Shown piece by piece: positions 5,204-7,125 of a DNA stretch of 7,125 bases (positions within the stretch are counted from its first letter, which is position 1; each line of letters starts with the position of its first letter). The notes beneath the pieces were generated by a model that searched no databases, was not told where the DNA came from, and saw nothing but the letters and a program-made list of their open reading frames with translations. This DNA is from Rickettsiales bacterium (GTDB taxonomy: Bacteria > Pseudomonadota > Alphaproteobacteria > Rickettsiales > UBA1997), in assembly GCA_947441875.1 (NCBI GenBank), contig CANEUR010000050.1, positions 1 through 7,125 on the forward strand, read 5' to 3'. The translations under genes and the position numbers were made by a program.

Positions 5204-7036
5204 ATGGTAAAAATTTTCACCAAAATACTTTTTTTAGTTATTGTTTTTTTATTGCCTAATGTTGTTTTTGCACATATTTCAAATACACAAAAACACTCTG
5301 AAAGCGGTGTTGAAACTAAAATAATTGGTAGTGTTGCAGATCTTAACAATCAGTTAAAAATTGTTTTGGGTCTTGATTTTAATCTTCCTTCTGGCTGGAA
5401 AATATATTCGCAAAATTCAAGTGATATAGGCATTCCTCCAAGTCTTAACTTTGATGGCTCTAGCAATTATCAAAGCCATCAAATTATTTGGCCAAAAGCT
5501 AAAGAAGGTCAAGAAAATTTTGGTTCTGAAGTTATCAAATATCATTATTACGATCACCATATTATCTTGCCTGTTATTCTTGATGTTTCCGATATCTCTT
5601 ATGCCAATAAAATCAAGCTTTCCTTGCAATATTCAATATGCAATAATATATGCATTCCAATTCAACAAAATTTTGAGTTTACTTTAAAAAAAGATGTGCA
5701 AACTGATATTTTACAACAAATTCAGCAATTTAGCACTCTACAATTATTACCAAATAAATCATCCAACCCTCTTGATTTCATAAATATAAACAATCCTATC
5801 AAAAAAAAGCTTTCTTTAACAATAATTATTGGGGCGATAATTGGCGGATTTATTCTAAATATTATGCCATGTGTTTTGCCAGTACTTTCTATTAAATTAA
5901 TATCTATTTTAAAACACTCTGGATCTCATATTAATAAAATTCGTTTTAGTTTTTTTGCTACTATTTTAGGTATTATATTTTGTTTTTCTGCTTTAGCAAT
6001 AATAACTTTTATTATTAAATCTACTAGCATATCTCTTGGCTGGGGTTTTCAATTTCAAAACCCCTATTTTCTTATTTTTATGATCACTATTTTAGTGCTT
6101 TTTACCGCTCAGTTATGCGGTTTTTTTGAAATAGAAGTAAATTCTGCTTTGGCATCTGTATTAAATAAAAAAATTTCAAAACAAGAAATTAAAAAACATA
6201 TTTTTTTACCAAATTTTTTATCAGGAATATTAGCTGTTTTATTGGCAACTCCTTGTTCGGCACCATTCTTAGGAACGGCAATTTCTTTTGCTTTTACTCA
6301 AGATTTTTCTACAATATTTTTTATTTTTATTTGCATAGGATTTGGTTTTTCTCTGCCTTATATTTTGCTAATTATCACCCCACAATTTATTAAATTACTA
6401 CCTAAACCAGGGGCTTGGATGCAAAAAACCAAACAAATTATGGCAGGCATGCTTGGTGCAACAGTAATTTGGCTTATTTCTATTTTAACCGAAAATATTG
6501 GGCTTATTGCCTCGTTTATTGTTTTTGTGGCTAATTTATTGATGTTTTATTGTTTAAAAAGCAAAATCAAGAATAAAATAAAAACAATTTTATTCTTGAT
6601 TTTATTTACAGTTTCTGCTATTGTGCCAATGAAATTTCATTATCATAAAAAAGCCCAAGAAGATGCCTACAATTCTTTATGGTCTACCTTCGATGAATCA
6701 ATCTTAAATAATCTTATCAAAGAACAAAAAATAGTGTTAATCGATATTACTGCTAAATGGTGCATTACTTGTCATGCTAATAAAATTTTAGTTTTAAAAA
6801 GTCCTGAAATTGTTGAGTTATTGAAATCTAGGCAAATAATTGGTTTAAAAGCCGATATTACCTCTCCAGATCAAGATATTATCAATTTTATGAAAAAACA
6901 TAATAGAGTAGCCATTCCTTTTAATGCTGTATATGGTCCAAATGCCAAAAACGGTTTACTAGCAAGCGAATTACTCAGTAAACACGAATTACTTTCTTTA
7001 ATTAAACAAGCACAAAGTCAAAACAATCTATATTAA
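5204..7036 (+). CDS. dsbD: DsbD/ScsB-family protein-disulfide reductase (transmembrane thiol electron carrier)
   Basis: The protein moves electrons from cytoplasmic thioredoxin across the inner membrane to periplasmic partners such as disulfide isomerases or cytochrome c maturation thioredoxins. Its 610 residues show the full three-part plan. A signal peptide (1-23, probable cleavage after VFA) leads to a periplasmic N-terminal domain (about 30-170) with Cys146 and Cys150 in YSICNNICIP. A CcdA/DsbD-type membrane domain (about 203-475, roughly eight segments) carries the key cysteines Cys223 (NIMPCVLP) and Cys351 (ATPCSAP). A C-terminal periplasmic thioredoxin fold (about 495-605) carries KWCITCH (Cys520, Cys523) and a likely cis-proline at 572. 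The CxxxC N-domain pattern is closer to ScsB-like proteins than to the E. coli DsbD alpha domain. All six redox cysteines are intact. No Shine-Dalgarno is seen. Codons 454-467, between the last two membrane segments, contain a perfect 17-bp inverted repeat. A GST-like gene follows after 5 nt. Confidence 0.93.
   Translation: MVKIFTKILFLVIVFLLPNVVFAHISNTQKHSESGVETKIIGSVADLNNQLKIVLGLDFNLPSGWKIYSQNSSDIGIPPSLNFDGSSNYQSHQIIWPKAKEGQENFGSEVIKYHYYDHHIILPVILDVSDISYANKIKLSLQYSICNNICIPIQQNFEFTLKKDVQTDILQQIQQFSTLQLLPNKSSNPLDFININNPIKKKLSLTIIIGAIIGGFILNIMPCVLPVLSIKLISILKHSGSHINKIRFSFFATILGIIFCFSALAIITFIIKSTSISLGWGFQFQNPYFLIFMITILVLFTAQLCGFFEIEVNSALASVLNKKISKQEIKKHIFLPNFLSGILAVLLATPCSAPFLGTAISFAFTQDFSTIFFIFICIGFGFSLPYILLIITPQFIKLLPKPGAWMQKTKQIMAGMLGATVIWLISILTENIGLIASFIVFVANLLMFYCLKSKIKNKIKTILFLILFTVSAIVPMKFHYHKKAQEDAYNSLWSTFDESILNNLIKEQKIVLIDITAKWCITCHANKILVLKSPEIVELLKSRQIIGLKADITSPDQDIINFMKKHNRVAIPFNAVYGPNAKNGLLASELLSKHELLSLIKQAQSQNNLY
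6563..6603. repeat. Perfect 17-bp inverted repeat with 7-nt loop inside dsbD
   Basis: AAAATCAAGAATAAAAT (6563-6579) and its exact reverse complement (6587-6603) flank the 7-nt loop AAAAACA. The RNA would form a 17-bp stem with only three G:C pairs. It lies in dsbD codons 454-467, in the loop and start of the last membrane segment, before the thioredoxin domain. The role is unknown; it could be an mRNA hairpin, a binding site or a local inverted duplication. Confidence 0.9.
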
Positions 7037-7041
7037 CAAAA

Positions 7042-7125
7042 ATGTATCGACTATATCATCACCCTCTTTGTCCTTTTTCGCGAAAAATCAGAATTCATTT
7101 ATCGGCAAAAGAAATTGGTTTTGAA
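7042..7125 (+). CDS. Glutathione S-transferase-like protein, N-terminal fragment (runs off the window)
   Basis: Starting at the ATG at 7042, 28 codons are open to the last base. The peptide begins MYRLYHHPLCPFSRKIRIHL and continues SAKEIGFE. This is the first beta strand and helix of a thioredoxin-fold GST N-terminal domain, with a CPFS redox-type motif at residues 10-13 in the pattern 'l..hplCPfsRkvR..l.ek.i.fe' seen in bacterial GST/SspA-like proteins. Such proteins bind glutathione and act in detoxification, thiol-disulfide exchange or regulation; which applies here cannot be decided from this fragment. The gene starts 5 nt after dsbD with no Shine-Dalgarno and is probably cotranscribed, a plausible thiol-redox pairing. 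A glutaredoxin-like protein is the alternative. Confidence 0.8.
   Translation, partial: MYRLYHHPLCPFSRKIRIHLSAKEIGFE

Noticed and set aside
1..7125. Stop-codon reassignment, because no gene here ends in TGA.
   Set aside because: Five visible stops (two TAG, three TAA) are too few, tryptophan uses TGG, and no frame needs TGA read as an amino acid.

Overview
This is an AT-rich bacterial window, about 30% G+C by eye, with short gaps between genes. It looks like Rickettsiales or a related alphaproteobacterial endosymbiont. The best clue is NuoF, which has the compact alphaproteobacterial/mitochondrial 51-kDa form. The ispD-ispF fusion also fits, being common in alphaproteobacteria (and campylobacteria). 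Because the MEP isoprenoid pathway is present, the window is unlikely to be from Rickettsia itself, whose members lack it. No rRNA, tRNA, CRISPR array, insertion sequence or phage gene was found.

Layout. On the minus strand, an MshL-like outer-membrane secretin (about 773-2458) is followed 3 nt later by a polytopic ABC-2-type permease (5-769), probably as one operon that may continue past position 1. On the plus strand, diverging from the secretin, nuoF (2533-3816) is followed after 15 nt by ispDF (3832-5025). A 178-nt gap with a good sigma70-like promoter leads to a DsbD/ScsB-type thiol reductase (5204-7036). Five nt later the first 28 codons of a glutathione S-transferase-like gene run off the right edge (7042-7125).

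Function. The plus-strand genes are housekeeping: NADH oxidation by complex I, two MEP-pathway steps, and delivery of reducing power to the periplasm. The GST-like gene fits a thiol/redox pairing with dsbD. The minus-strand pair is envelope-directed: a secretin pore of the type IV pilus/type II secretion superfamily and an inner-membrane permease, with no pilin, ATPase or platform gene in view.

Structure beyond the genes. The signals worth attention are a perfect 17-bp inverted repeat inside dsbD, an 8-bp G:C homopolymer inside the secretin gene, a 13-bp tandem duplication forming nearly the whole nuoF-ispDF junction, and predicted promoters for nuoF and the secretin that face and overlap each other. 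None of the six start codons has a recognisable Shine-Dalgarno sequence. No clearly new multi-gene system is visible; most of the window is ordinary core-genome content.
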